From: SP5GCR1 sp965199685
GTDB lineage: Bacteria > Pseudomonadota > Gammaproteobacteria > Poriferisulfidales > Oxydemutatoraceae
NCBI GenBank assembly: GCA_965199685.1
Contig: OZ241323.1
Coordinates: forward strand, 2,814,238 to 2,878,237
Direction of reading: 5' to 3'
DNA length: 64,000 bases
Shown here piece after piece: positions 42,568 to 51,222 of this stretch. A model generated the notes under the pieces. That model was not told the DNA's origin, did no database searches, and was given only the letters and a program-made list of their open reading frames with translations. The stretch's first letter is position 1. Each line of letters starts with the position of its first letter. Made by a program: the position numbers and the translations under genes.

Positions 42568-43337
42568 TGCAATCGGCGGTTAAGCCTATAGCGATTGCTA
42601 ATTGGAAATCGCACGGTAGCCTCAAAGAGAATCAGATATGGGCAGAGCGGTTTTGTTCTAGTCGGTTGCCGGAAAACATACATCTGGTCGTTTGTCCGCC
42701 GTTTTCTTACATCCCGCAGCTGCTTAGGCTGTGCGAAAAAACGCAAGTTGCGGTAGGTGCGCAGAACCTAAGTGCCTATGAATCTGGTGCCTATACCGGT
42801 GAAGTTTCGGCACAGATGCTTAGGGATTTGGGCTGTGAATATGTTATTATCGGACATTCCGAACGGCGCACTCTGTACGCAGAAGACGATTTACAGCTTG
42901 TTAAGAAGCTACAAAGGGCTGTTGATTGTGGGTTGATACCTATATTTTGTGTGGGAGAGACCTTGCAACAACGCGAGAGCTCGCAGACTGAAACGGTGTT
43001 GAGCCAACAGTTATCGGCTGTTGCATCGGCCCTCAAAAACACGTCGTTTGTGCTGGCATACGAGCCGGTTTGGGCGATAGGCACGGGAAAGAATGCCACA
43101 CCTGAGCAGGCGCAGCAAACGCATAATTTTTTGCGCAGGCAATTGACTGATTGCTTGGGTGAGGCGGCGGACGGTATTAGGATTATATACGGCGGTAGCG
43201 TCAATTCGGATAATGCAAAGGCACTATTTGCGGAGCGCGATATAGACGGAGGATTGGTCGGTGGTGCATCGCTTAAAGCCGAAGATTTTTTACAAATATG
43301 CAAAGTTTTAGAAGAAACAAAGGAGCAGACTGACTAG
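42567..43337 (+). CDS. tpiA: Triosephosphate isomerase
   Basis: 256 aa. The catalytic Lys is in ANWKSHGS (NWKMNG in most homologues, so the flank is unusual), the His in IIGHSERR, and the catalytic Glu in AYEPVWAIGTG. The phosphate loop IIYGGSVN is near 210. It interconverts dihydroxyacetone phosphate and glyceraldehyde-3-phosphate. The order glmM-tpiA-secG is common in gammaproteobacteria. Confidence 0.96.
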   Translation: MQSAVKPIAIANWKSHGSLKENQIWAERFCSSRLPENIHLVVCPPFSYIPQLLRLCEKTQVAVGAQNLSAYESGAYTGEVSAQMLRDLGCEYVIIGHSERRTLYAEDDLQLVKKLQRAVDCGLIPIFCVGETLQQRESSQTETVLSQQLSAVASALKNTSFVLAYEPVWAIGTGKNATPEQAQQTHNFLRRQLTDCLGEAADGIRIIYGGSVNSDNAKALFAERDIDGGLVGGASLKAEDFLQICKVLEETKEQTD

Positions 43338-43345
43338 GTGTATCT

Positions 43346-43843
43346 ATGTTATACAATTTTTTACTCGGATTAGAGACCATACTTGCAATTATCATCGTGG
43401 TATTGATTTTGCTACATCGCGGGCGAGGTTCCGAAGCGGGTGCCGTTTTCACTGGCAGCACTTCTGCCACTATGTCCGGTTCCAGAAGTTCTACTTCCTT
43501 TTTGACCAAGTTGATAGCGTCGCTTTCATTCGTATTTATACTAAATAGCCTCAGTTTGGCTTATATTGCCAATCGTGACTTTGGAAGCGGTAGCGTGATA
43601 CAGGAGGAAGTAACCGAAATGGAAGATCCAGCTATAGATGATCTTTTTATTGATGGCGAGGATGACTTACCTGTAGATGACGAGGCATTCGTTGATGAAT
43701 TGATAGACGATATACCCGAAGAGATTATAGAAACGGAACCTGAGGGTGATGCTTCCGACATCCCTACTTTGGAGGAACCCGTCGAAGGAACGGAAGCCGA
43801 AACCGAACCGCCATCGGATATACCAACTGGCGAGACACCTTGA
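43346..43843 (+). CDS. secG: SecG preprotein translocase subunit with long acidic tail
   Basis: 165 aa. The two-helix SecG core (about 1-72) is typical: LLHRGRGSEAGAVFTGSTSATMSGSRSS joins the helices. E. coli SecG has 110 residues. Here a C-terminal extension of about 80 residues is almost wholly Asp/Glu/Pro (EEVTEMEDPAIDDLFIDGED and onward). SecG helps SecYE and SecA in Sec export. Followed by tRNA-Leu as in E. coli secG-leuU. Confidence 0.92.
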   Translation: MLYNFLLGLETILAIIIVVLILLHRGRGSEAGAVFTGSTSATMSGSRSSTSFLTKLIASLSFVFILNSLSLAYIANRDFGSGSVIQEEVTEMEDPAIDDLFIDGEDDLPVDDEAFVDELIDDIPEEIIETEPEGDASDIPTLEEPVEGTEAETEPPSDIPTGETP

Positions 43844-43908
43844 TGTTTTCAAGACCACGATGCAAGCTATGAATTCAACAACCCTATTTTTAGTATCAAA
43901 CAAACGAT

Positions 43909-43993
43909 GCCGATGTGGTGGAACTGGTAGACACGCTGTCTTGAGGGGGCAGTGGCGATAGCCGTGCCGGTTCGAGTCCGGCCATCGGCACCA
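43909..43993 (+). tRNA. leuU: tRNA-Leu (anticodon GAG)
   Basis: 85 nt with encoded CCA. The acceptor GCCGATG pairs with CATCGGC, the anticodon arm is CTGTC-TTGAGGG-GGCAG giving GAG, a long variable arm follows (class II), and the T arm has GGTTCGAGTCC. Position just after secG matches E. coli leuU. Confidence 0.96.
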
Positions 43994-44109
43994 TAGAACG
44001 GAAACCACCCCTACGGGTGGTTATCGTAAATCTGATGGCGCAAGCGGTTACGTTTGAGCGAGGACGGCATTTTTTCAACAGCCCCGTATATCAAAATCAA
44101 TTGGCAGTT

Positions 44110-44853
44110 CTATCCCTCAAAGTCTGAGCCTAAATAAATATCACGAACCGTTTCGTTTTTCAGGATATCGTCTGGCACGCCTTGGGTTAGCACTTCACCG
44201 GAGTGGATGATATAGGCACGGTCACAAATCTTTAATGTTTCTCGCACATTGTGATCAGTAATCAACAAGCCGATCCCTTGCTCCTTGAATTGCAAGACTA
44301 GTTTTTGTACTTCGCTGATGGATATAGGGTCTATGCCAGCGAAGGGTTCATCCAGCAACATAAAAGTGGGTTTTATCGCAAGCAAGCGTGCGATCTCCAC
44401 ACGCCGTCGTTCCCCTCCTGATAGCGATATTGCTGCCTGCTTGCGTACCGCATGCAGCTGCAATTCGTCTATCAATTTTTCGACTCTATTCGTTTTTTCG
44501 AGATGACTTAAATGCGGCTGAATTTCTATGGCTGCCATGATGTTTTCTTCTACGCTTAATTTTCTAAACACTGAGGCAGCTTGTGGCAAATAGCCTATAC
44601 CCAACTGGGCACGCTTATGTACCGGCAATTCGGAGATATCCGATCCATTTAATTTAATACGACCGCTGTCTGCCTTAAGCAACCCTACGATGACATGAAA
44701 AGTAGTTGTTTTGCCTGAGCCGTTAGGTCCGAGTAGACCTACTATTTCTCGGCTGTGAAGTTCTAATGAAACTGATTTGACTGCTTGCAGGTGCTTGTAT
44801 TTTTTAGCTAAATTTATTAACTCCAGTCGGTCGCTATTGTTCGCAAGACTCAT
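44110..44853 (-). CDS. lptB: LPS export ABC transporter ATPase
   Basis: 247 aa. Walker A GPNGSGKTT, the Q-loop at YLPQAASVFRKL, the signature LSGGERRR, Walker B FMLLDEPFAGID and the switch His in LLITDHNVRE are present; the last is the characteristic LptB phrase. It powers LPS extraction from the inner membrane with LptFG. It is last of a C-A-B group read on the minus strand; the gap to lptA is 24 nt. The usual rpoN/hpf genes do not follow; the 3' side is repeat sequence and tRNA-Leu. Confidence 0.96.
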   Translation of the reverse strand: MSLANNSDRLELINLAKKYKHLQAVKSVSLELHSREIVGLLGPNGSGKTTTFHVIVGLLKADSGRIKLNGSDISELPVHKRAQLGIGYLPQAASVFRKLSVEENIMAAIEIQPHLSHLEKTNRVEKLIDELQLHAVRKQAAISLSGGERRRVEIARLLAIKPTFMLLDEPFAGIDPISISEVQKLVLQFKEQGIGLLITDHNVRETLKICDRAYIIHSGEVLTQGVPDDILKNETVRDIYLGSDFEG

Positions 44854-44877
44854 GTTGGAGAGAATGACGCTGCCCGT

Positions 44878-45378
44878 CTAGGGTGTTTTTGTTTTGGGTT
44901 GGATGATGAGTCTGACTCGATTTTCCTTTTTTTCCATATCAACGGTCTTCTTTCGGATGTCGTATGTCGCATGATCCCCAGTTAGCAATTTGCCGGCTTC
45001 CCTGATTTTAACTTTACCCAAAAAATCGACGATACCCTCTGCCATTTTGTATTCAATGCGTTGTGCCTCAGCTTCTATCGCGTGTTGTTCATCTTGGCGT
45101 ATCAATCGGCTTGGGTTGGCAGTGGCAATCAGTTTGCTAACCTCGTCGTCTACGGTATGCACTTCAACCACATCGCCTCTCAGTACGATATTGCCTTGAG
45201 AAATTTTAACGTTGCCTTGATAGATCGCAACACCAGTTTTGTTGTCGTAGCTCGCACTATCGGCTTCAAGTTCCAATGCATCGTCGGCACGGCTAATATC
45301 CCCGGCGGACACCAACATCAAGCACAGCATTGCTAAGATGATATTCTTTGTCATTGTCGCTTTGAGTCTAGGGAACAT
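44878..45378 (-). CDS. lptA: LPS transport periplasmic protein LptA
   Basis: 166 aa from the ATG at 45378, which has AAGGTG upstream and overlaps lptC by 11 nt; an ATG at 45354 would give a cleaner signal peptide. The mature protein has the OstA-like beta-jellyroll pattern: LELEADSASYDNKTGVAIYQGNVKISQG, and TGDHATYD near the end. It forms the periplasmic bridge for LPS between LptC and LptD. Confidence 0.92.
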   Translation of the reverse strand: MFPRLKATMTKNIILAMLCLMLVSAGDISRADDALELEADSASYDNKTGVAIYQGNVKISQGNIVLRGDVVEVHTVDDEVSKLIATANPSRLIRQDEQHAIEAEAQRIEYKMAEGIVDFLGKVKIREAGKLLTGDHATYDIRKKTVDMEKKENRVRLIIQPKTKTP

Positions 45379-45943
45379 TTAGCACCTTGATATTGGATTT
45401 GAGCTTAACCGTTTGTGTTTCTAAGTTCACTACCATTCCGGTGCCTTCGGTTATTCTGTTGTGTCTGCGGAAAGTCGCTTTGTTGTCGGTGTATGCTTTC
45501 TTTTGATTAAGATCAACCGTTGCGTCGTCGGTGTTTAGATATTCAGGCATGTTGTTATCCGGGTTAATGTGGAAAAGATTGACATCTCCAAGCAATTCAA
45601 TAAGTGCGGAATTATTTTCCATATATCCTTTTGCTGCCGAAAGCTGCAACGGTACCTTTGCCGAAGTTTGATAGCTAACCTTGGGCTGTTCAAACTCAAA
45701 GCCTGTGCTTTGGCGATAATATATTATCGGACTACTCAGGCGGTAGAGTAAGTTCGTTGTGTCGTCGTAGGCATTAATTGTGGCATCTTCAAATTGACCG
45801 TTGTTTTGATTTCCGGATATAGCTCTTTCGTCTATCTTAAAGTCGGATCGCAAGGAGGCAGCAGACATAGCAATCAGGCTCAACAAAGCACAATATGCAA
45901 TAAATGACAGTTGTTTATACAATGTTTTTATGCGCTGATTCAT
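45368..45943 (-). CDS. lptC: LPS export protein LptC
   Basis: 191 aa. One N-terminal membrane anchor (about 10-30), then a periplasmic jellyroll domain (DATINAYDDTTNLLYRLSSP, and LLGDVNLFHIN near 115). It passes LPS from LptBFG to LptA. Sequence is divergent, as usual for LptC, but the overlap with lptA and the following lptB make the call safe. Confidence 0.88.
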   Translation of the reverse strand: MNQRIKTLYKQLSFIAYCALLSLIAMSAASLRSDFKIDERAISGNQNNGQFEDATINAYDDTTNLLYRLSSPIIYYRQSTGFEFEQPKVSYQTSAKVPLQLSAAKGYMENNSALIELLGDVNLFHINPDNNMPEYLNTDDATVDLNQKKAYTDNKATFRRHNRITEGTGMVVNLETQTVKLKSNIKVLNVP

Positions 45944-45982
45944 AGTTCACGGTTTCATAGTTCGCAGGAAAACGATATGGGA

Positions 45983-46651
45983 TTAACCTAATGTCGGTGA
46001 GACCAGCGTGTCGTAAGAATTGAAGATCCTGCAGAATATATCTGCGGTAACTTGTGCATCGTAAAGTGCCGAATGTGCCGCATCGGAGTCCCATTGATAA
46101 CCGGCCGCTTCTGCGATCCTTGATAATACGGTGTTTTGATATGCGAGAGCACCCAGAGTGGCCGTGTCTAGACTACTGAATTTGTGAAAAGGGTTGTTCC
46201 TAATTTTGCAGCGACTGATTGCCTCGTTCATAAATTTGAGGTCAAAGAAAGAGTTATGACCGACGAGAATTGCTCGTGTGCATTTATAATTCTCAAGAGA
46301 TTCTCGTATTTTCTTAAAAGTTGCATTTAGCACTTCGCACTCGTCGAGAGCCAAGCGCAAAGCACTATAGGGATTGATGCCGTTAACCTTCAAGGCTTCA
46401 TTATCTATATTGGCTCCTTCAAACGGCTTTATATGATAATGTATGGTTTTATCTTTATATAGATTAAAGTTTTGATCAACGCCGATAACGATAGCTGCAA
46501 GTTCCAATAGGGCATCAGTCTTTTCGTTGCAGCCGCCAGTTTCTATATCAATTACCACTGGTAAAAAAGAACGAAATCTTTCCTGTAGCCAATTGATTTG
46601 CTCAATACGCTTGGTGTCTACGTCGACCTTTACCAAAATTGGATTATCCAT
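45983..46651 (-). CDS. rnt: Ribonuclease T
   Basis: 222 aa from the ATG at 46651, which overlaps the pyrC stop by 8 nt; the longer frame upstream is out-of-frame pyrC sequence. The DEDDh exonuclease motifs are VVIDIETGG, VGHNSFFDLKFMN, and HSALYDAQVTADIF. RNase T trims tRNA 3' ends and small RNAs in the cytoplasm. The N-terminus and FRSFLPVVIDIETGGCNEKT match RNase T better than other DEDDh enzymes. Confidence 0.92.
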   Translation of the reverse strand: MDNPILVKVDVDTKRIEQINWLQERFRSFLPVVIDIETGGCNEKTDALLELAAIVIGVDQNFNLYKDKTIHYHIKPFEGANIDNEALKVNGINPYSALRLALDECEVLNATFKKIRESLENYKCTRAILVGHNSFFDLKFMNEAISRCKIRNNPFHKFSSLDTATLGALAYQNTVLSRIAEAAGYQWDSDAAHSALYDAQVTADIFCRIFNSYDTLVSPTLG

Positions 46652-47681
46652 TCTTGATAACCCATTCCAGTTTTTGTCCTGCCAACATGGGAACGATTTC
46701 TTCGTCGCCGATAGTTTTGGCAACGCGCTCCGTTTTCTTGACCAGTTTAATTTGCTTTGTATTAGTCGGTAGCTTATAAAACCGCGGTCCGTTGATACAA
46801 GCAAACTGCTCCAATTTATTCAGTTTTTGATTTTCCTCGAATATTGACGCGTAAACCCCCATTGCGACTGGTGCGTTGAATACCCCTGCACAACCACAGC
46901 TACTTTCTTTTTCCGAGCGTGCGTGCGGTGCGCTATCGGTGCCTAAGAAGAAGCATTTTTGACCGCTACATGCAGCCTGTATTAAGGTTGCGCGATGTCT
47001 CTCGCGTTGTGGAAGTGGCAAGCAATAACGATGCGGTCGCAACCCGCCTTCAAATAGATCACTGCGTGTGTACAGTAAATGATGCGGTGTAATCGTTGCC
47101 GCCATGTATGCATCGTTGTCTTCTACATACTGTACGGCATCACTAGTCGTGATGTGTTCAAATACGATTCTCAATTCGGGGAATCGTTTTCTTATAGGCA
47201 TAAAACTATGTTCTATAAAATGTTTTTCGCGATCAAATACATCCAAAGATTTATCTATACTTTCTCCATGCACCAACAACGGCATATCAAATTGCTGCAT
47301 CGCTTCTAAAACATGATATATCGTCTCAACCGATGTAACACCTTGATCGGAATTTGTTGTTATCCCTTGAGGGTATAGTTTGACACCATGAATGAAATCA
47401 CAAGTTGCGGCTTCCTTAATCGTTTGAGCCGACAGCTCGTCGGTCATATAGAGTGTCATCAAAGGCTCAAAGTCGGGTACTGCTTCTATAATTCTATTTC
47501 TATAGGCTCGGCACTGCTCAACCGTCGTGATGGGTGGCACTAGATTAGGCATGATAATCGCCCGCTTGAATATCTCGGCACTAATCGGCGCAACCGTTTG
47601 CATCGTGCGCCCATCTCTTAAATGCAGATGCCAATCGTCTGGCTGCAGAATCGTTAATTCAGATAATTTTTGAGTAACCAT
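46644..47681 (-). CDS. pyrC: Dihydroorotase (class II, E. coli PyrC-like)
   Basis: 345 aa, the class II length. It has the metal-binding DDWHLHLRDG near residue 15, the carbamylated Lys in HGVKLYPQG near 98, conserved His in LLVHGE and FEHITT, and the Asp in FFLGTDSAPH. It closes carbamoyl-aspartate to dihydroorotate in pyrimidine synthesis. Overlaps rnt downstream; divergent from argG, with 83 bp between them. Confidence 0.96.
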   Translation of the reverse strand: MVTQKLSELTILQPDDWHLHLRDGRTMQTVAPISAEIFKRAIIMPNLVPPITTVEQCRAYRNRIIEAVPDFEPLMTLYMTDELSAQTIKEAATCDFIHGVKLYPQGITTNSDQGVTSVETIYHVLEAMQQFDMPLLVHGESIDKSLDVFDREKHFIEHSFMPIRKRFPELRIVFEHITTSDAVQYVEDNDAYMAATITPHHLLYTRSDLFEGGLRPHRYCLPLPQRERHRATLIQAACSGQKCFFLGTDSAPHARSEKESSCGCAGVFNAPVAMGVYASIFEENQKLNKLEQFACINGPRFYKLPTNTKQIKLVKKTERVAKTIGDEEIVPMLAGQKLEWVIKNG

Positions 47682-47764
47682 GGTTACATTATATAAGTAC
47701 GGCTTATAATACGCAGATTGAAATTAACTTAATCGCTTTCTACAAAGAATTTTTAGCAACACGC

Positions 47765-48973
47765 ATGACAGATATATCTAAGATAGTATTGGCTTATTCC
47801 GGTGGTTTGGATACGTCCATCATACTCAAATGGTTACAGGAGGAATATCGTGCCGAAGTTTATGCCTTCATCGCTGATGTAGGGCAAGGCGAGGAACTTG
47901 AACCTGCAGTACAAAAAGCAAAGATGTTGGGAGCCGCCGATGTTTTTGTAGAAGACTTAAGGGAAATTTTCGTACGGGATTTTGTGTTCCCTATGTTTCG
48001 GGCAAATACGGTCTACGAGGGCGAGTACCTACTGGGAACTTCTATTGCACGTCCGCTGATTGCACAATATTTGGTTAAAGCGGCGGATGCGGTCGGTGCA
48101 GACGCTATCGCCCACGGGGCAACAGGCAAAGGCAACGATCAAGTGCGCTTTGAGTTGGCCGCCTATGCACTGAAACCTGATATTCGGATTATTGCACCTT
48201 GGCGGCAATGGCAACTTAACTCACGCAGTGCCCTACTTGATTACGCTACGCAACACGGCATTGCCGTAGACAAAGATGCGAGCGGTGAACCGCCCTATTC
48301 CATGGATGCTAACTTGCTACACACCTCTTACGAGGGAGGTATATTGGAAGATCCATGGTGCGAACCTCGGCAGACAATGTGGCAAAGAACCGTTAGTCCA
48401 CAGAACGCTCCCGATACACCGCAGACTATCGTCTTAGATTTTGAAAAGGGCGACCCGTGTGCAATAGACGGTGAGACACTGGCTCCGGCGGAGATGCTGA
48501 TGCGTCTAAACGAATTAGCAGGCAAGCACGGCATAGGCAGAACCGACTTGGTGGAAAATCGCTATGTAGGTATGAAATCCAGAGGCTGTTATGAAACACC
48601 CGGCGGCACGCTATTGTTGAAAGCACATAGAGCAATGGAATCGCTCACCTTGGATAGAGAACTGGCGCACTTAAAAGATGAACTGATGCCTCGTTATGCC
48701 AAGCTGATTTATAACGGTTATTGGTGGAGTGAAGAACGCAGAGCGTTGCAACAGCTGATTGATTACAGCCAGTCTAATGTAAGCGGCAAGGTGCAGATGA
48801 GACTCTACAAGGCTAATCTAGAGGTCACCGGCAGACAGGCACCGAATAGTTTGTTTGACAGTGTGGTTGCGAGCTTTGAAGATGACCAAGGTGCGTATGA
48901 CCCGCGCGACGCAGAAGGTTTTATTAAACTCAACGCACTACGCCTCCGCACTTCGGGTCCTATTAAGTCTTAG
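47765..48973 (+). CDS. argG: Argininosuccinate synthase
   Basis: 402 aa, normal length. The ATP-binding P-loop AYSGGLDTS (9-17), the HGATGKGNDQVRFE stretch near 117-130, and the SYEGGILEDPW and YETPGGTLL motifs are all present. It joins citrulline and aspartate in arginine synthesis. The neighbouring pyrC also uses carbamoyl phosphate-derived metabolites. Repeat-rich gap follows. Confidence 0.97.
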   Translation: MTDISKIVLAYSGGLDTSIILKWLQEEYRAEVYAFIADVGQGEELEPAVQKAKMLGAADVFVEDLREIFVRDFVFPMFRANTVYEGEYLLGTSIARPLIAQYLVKAADAVGADAIAHGATGKGNDQVRFELAAYALKPDIRIIAPWRQWQLNSRSALLDYATQHGIAVDKDASGEPPYSMDANLLHTSYEGGILEDPWCEPRQTMWQRTVSPQNAPDTPQTIVLDFEKGDPCAIDGETLAPAEMLMRLNELAGKHGIGRTDLVENRYVGMKSRGCYETPGGTLLLKAHRAMESLTLDRELAHLKDELMPRYAKLIYNGYWWSEERRALQQLIDYSQSNVSGKVQMRLYKANLEVTGRQAPNSLFDSVVASFEDDQGAYDPRDAEGFIKLNALRLRTSGPIKS

Positions 48974-49304
48974 TTGTGAACCATTCCCTTCCTGTGGAGA
49001 AAATATGAGGCTGTTGAAAGAAGAACCGCCGATTGAGCCGAGTGAACCCGCCACTTGAGCCAGTAGGTCAAGTGGCGTGACTTTGTGCAAAATCTAAATA
49101 CTGTGATCATTAGAAATATTACGTATATCAAAATCAATCGGCGTGACGTTGTGCAGAACCTCAACGCAACTATTAAGTACATACATTGCAAAATGCAATA
49201 CTGAATAATGCCAGATACATATTGGACTCTTTAGAACCTAATCTTCCCGCTAGAAAAAGTACTTTTTCTAGCGGGAAAATCCCCAAAAAATCAAGCTAGA
49301 CGAC
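48974..49304. repeat. Repeat-rich gap upstream of transposase
   Basis: It contains a truncated MITE end (GAGGCTGTTGAAAGAAGAAC, about 49010), a partial copy and then a full family A hairpin at 49048-49076 with stem CGCCACTTGA, and near 49095-49165 an inverted relative of the 18940-19000 sequence. A perfect 34-bp palindrome lies at 49244-49277. No gene. Confidence 0.8.
49244..49277. repeat. Perfect 34-bp palindrome
   Basis: TTCCCGCTAGAAAAAGT is followed at once by its exact reverse complement. It lies 27 bp before the transposase start. It may be a terminator for argG, a transposase binding site or a remnant of the element's end. Confidence 0.8.
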
Positions 49305-50354
49305 ATGAAATATCAGCACCTCGGCTATCGCATTAAAGGATTTTATAAAATAGCCTCTTTTTCTAATAAGTGGGAGGCTATGATGGCTACTGATGCTAAA
49401 CAAAAACTTGAGGCTTTAGAGCTCTGGGAAAAACACGGTTTAATTGCGACGCTAGACTTTTATAAGGTGAGCCGTGCGACCCTATATCTGTGGAGAAAGC
49501 ACTTTAATGAGTGCGGCGTATCGGCTTTGCAGGATGCAAGTAGAGCACCTCACCAGCGTCGCCGTCGTAATTGGTCTACTCAAATCACTGACGAGATTAG
49601 GCGACTGCGACACAGCTATCCCAATATGGGTGCACCGAAGATTTATTACTTCTTAAAGCCGTGGTGTGATGAACGAGGATTGAAGTGTCCGAAGCCTCGC
49701 ACCATCGCACGATTGATTGCCGATGCACCCGATAACATGCGCTGCTCACCGCCGACCATCTCTGGCAGAACACGCAAAAGCAAGGCTGCTACACCACGCG
49801 CTCGTATCGCCAAAGGTGCTAAAGCCGAATTCCCCGGAGACTGCATGGCTATGGACACCATCCATTATTTCGTTGGTCAAACCCGCTATTATCTGTTTAC
49901 TGCGATCGATCACTACAGCCGTTTCGCCATTGCCATCGCGTGCCCACGCGCCAATAGTAAAAATGCTGCGGCATTTGCCAAGTTGGTGCATGCGGTATTC
50001 CCTGGCAACATCTCTCAAGTACTGACCGATAACGGCAGTGAGTTTCAAGGAGACTTTGATGCGTATCTACAACAACACAACATTAAACACTGTTATACTT
50101 ATCCTCGTTGCCCTAAAATGAATGCCATAGACGAGAGATTTAACCGTACTATTCAAGAGGAGTTTGTGGCACATCATGTGGATATTCTGGAGGAAGATTT
50201 GGCACTGTTTAATGACGTATTATTTGAATATCTTGGGCGGTATAACTTCAGAAGGCCGCACCAAAGCCTAGACTATAAAACACCGGTAAAACAGCTTGCT
50301 TCTTTTTGCCCCTATTTGTCTAATATGTCATGGCATCGTACAAATACTCGCTGA
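49305..50354 (+). CDS. IS481-type DDE transposase
   Basis: 349 aa. An N-terminal helix-turn-helix (ALELWEKHGLIATLDFYKVSRATLYLWRK) precedes an rve-type integrase core: first Asp in CMAMDTIHYF, second Asp in VLTDNGSEF, and Glu in MNAIDERFNRTIQEEF. The ending RPHQSLDYKTPVKQLA is typical of IS481/IS3-like enzymes. All three catalytic residues are kept, so it may be active. I could not find matching terminal inverted repeats on both sides; only the palindrome upstream. Starts at 49305 or 49380 are possible. Confidence 0.85.
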   Translation: MKYQHLGYRIKGFYKIASFSNKWEAMMATDAKQKLEALELWEKHGLIATLDFYKVSRATLYLWRKHFNECGVSALQDASRAPHQRRRRNWSTQITDEIRRLRHSYPNMGAPKIYYFLKPWCDERGLKCPKPRTIARLIADAPDNMRCSPPTISGRTRKSKAATPRARIAKGAKAEFPGDCMAMDTIHYFVGQTRYYLFTAIDHYSRFAIAIACPRANSKNAAAFAKLVHAVFPGNISQVLTDNGSEFQGDFDAYLQQHNIKHCYTYPRCPKMNAIDERFNRTIQEEFVAHHVDILEEDLALFNDVLFEYLGRYNFRRPHQSLDYKTPVKQLASFCPYLSNMSWHRTNTR

Positions 50355-50413
50355 TTATCGTCGAATGGTATATAATTCCCATTTAATATATAATCCTTTT
50401 AGTGGTGCTATTG

Positions 50414-51163
50414 ATGAATAAAACGAAACACTTTTTATGTTTATGTCTCGCTGTTTTGTTGAGCGGTTGTGCGGCGCAATCAAATAGTCTTAATGAAACA
50501 TCGAGCATTGTGGACCCATGGGAAGGGTATAACCGTTCGGTTTTTGCATTCAACGAAGGTGTAGACAAGGTGGTGCTCAAACCTGTTAGTACTGCTTATA
50601 CTAATTTGGTGCCTTCTTTTATACGTACTCGCGTAACCAGTTTTTTTGCAAACATTGAGGATGTTCCGATTGCTGCAAATAATTTCCTGCAAGGCAATGC
50701 CGGTGCAGGGTTGAGTGATTTAATGAGAGTATTGGTGAATTCCACGATTGGGCTTGCAGGTTTATTTGATGTGGCATCCAAGGTAGATGGGCTTGAAAAA
50801 CACAATGAAGATTTTGGGCAAACACTGGCTGTATGGGGTGTGGAATCTGGACCCTATGTGATGATTCCTATATTAGGTCCTAGTACCGCCCGTGATTTTC
50901 CGTCTCGTCTAGTAGATATGCTTATGAATCCGCTGACTCATGTAGAGGATGACGGCTGGCGAAATAATCTGTTGATAACGGATGTCGTGGATACCCGTGC
51001 TAACTTTATACCTTTGGAAGATACCGTGAAAGCTATGTCCCCCGATTATTATGTTGCCCTCAGGGATTTCTACTTGAAACGCCGTCAGAATCTGATTGAA
51101 AATAACGAAGGGGACGGAGGTTCTGATAAACTCTATGATCGACTTTTCTCGGAGTCCGAGTAA
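50414..51163 (+). CDS. mlaA: Outer-membrane lipoprotein MlaA (VacJ)
   Basis: 249 aa from the ATG at 50414; a GTG at 50402 is less likely because the lipoprotein signal starts at MNKTKHFLC. The lipobox is LLSGC, with the lipidated Cys at residue 19. The family phrases DPWEGYNRSVFAFNEGVDKVVLKPVSTAY and DFGQTLAVWGVESGPYVMIPILGPSTARD are clear. MlaA removes phospholipids from the outer leaflet to keep lipid asymmetry. No other mla gene is near. Confidence 0.95.
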   Translation: MNKTKHFLCLCLAVLLSGCAAQSNSLNETSSIVDPWEGYNRSVFAFNEGVDKVVLKPVSTAYTNLVPSFIRTRVTSFFANIEDVPIAANNFLQGNAGAGLSDLMRVLVNSTIGLAGLFDVASKVDGLEKHNEDFGQTLAVWGVESGPYVMIPILGPSTARDFPSRLVDMLMNPLTHVEDDGWRNNLLITDVVDTRANFIPLEDTVKAMSPDYYVALRDFYLKRRQNLIENNEGDGGSDKLYDRLFSESE

Positions 51164-51222
51164 GAAAGTTTTGCAAAGTGCCCAGATTTTGATTGCACAA
51201 GTTAATTATTAGGAGAACCATT

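Noticed and set aside
43995..44025. Terminator after tRNA-Leu
   Set aside because: The AACCACCC/GGGTGGTT hairpin is part of the dispersed repeat phrase and has no T-run; left uncalled.
18893..49191. Similar short ORFs at 18893-19111, 35684-35890 and 48970-49191 (LRFCxxSRRL phrases)
   Set aside because: Their likeness comes from the shared DNA repeats, including family A hairpins; no sign of selection on the protein.
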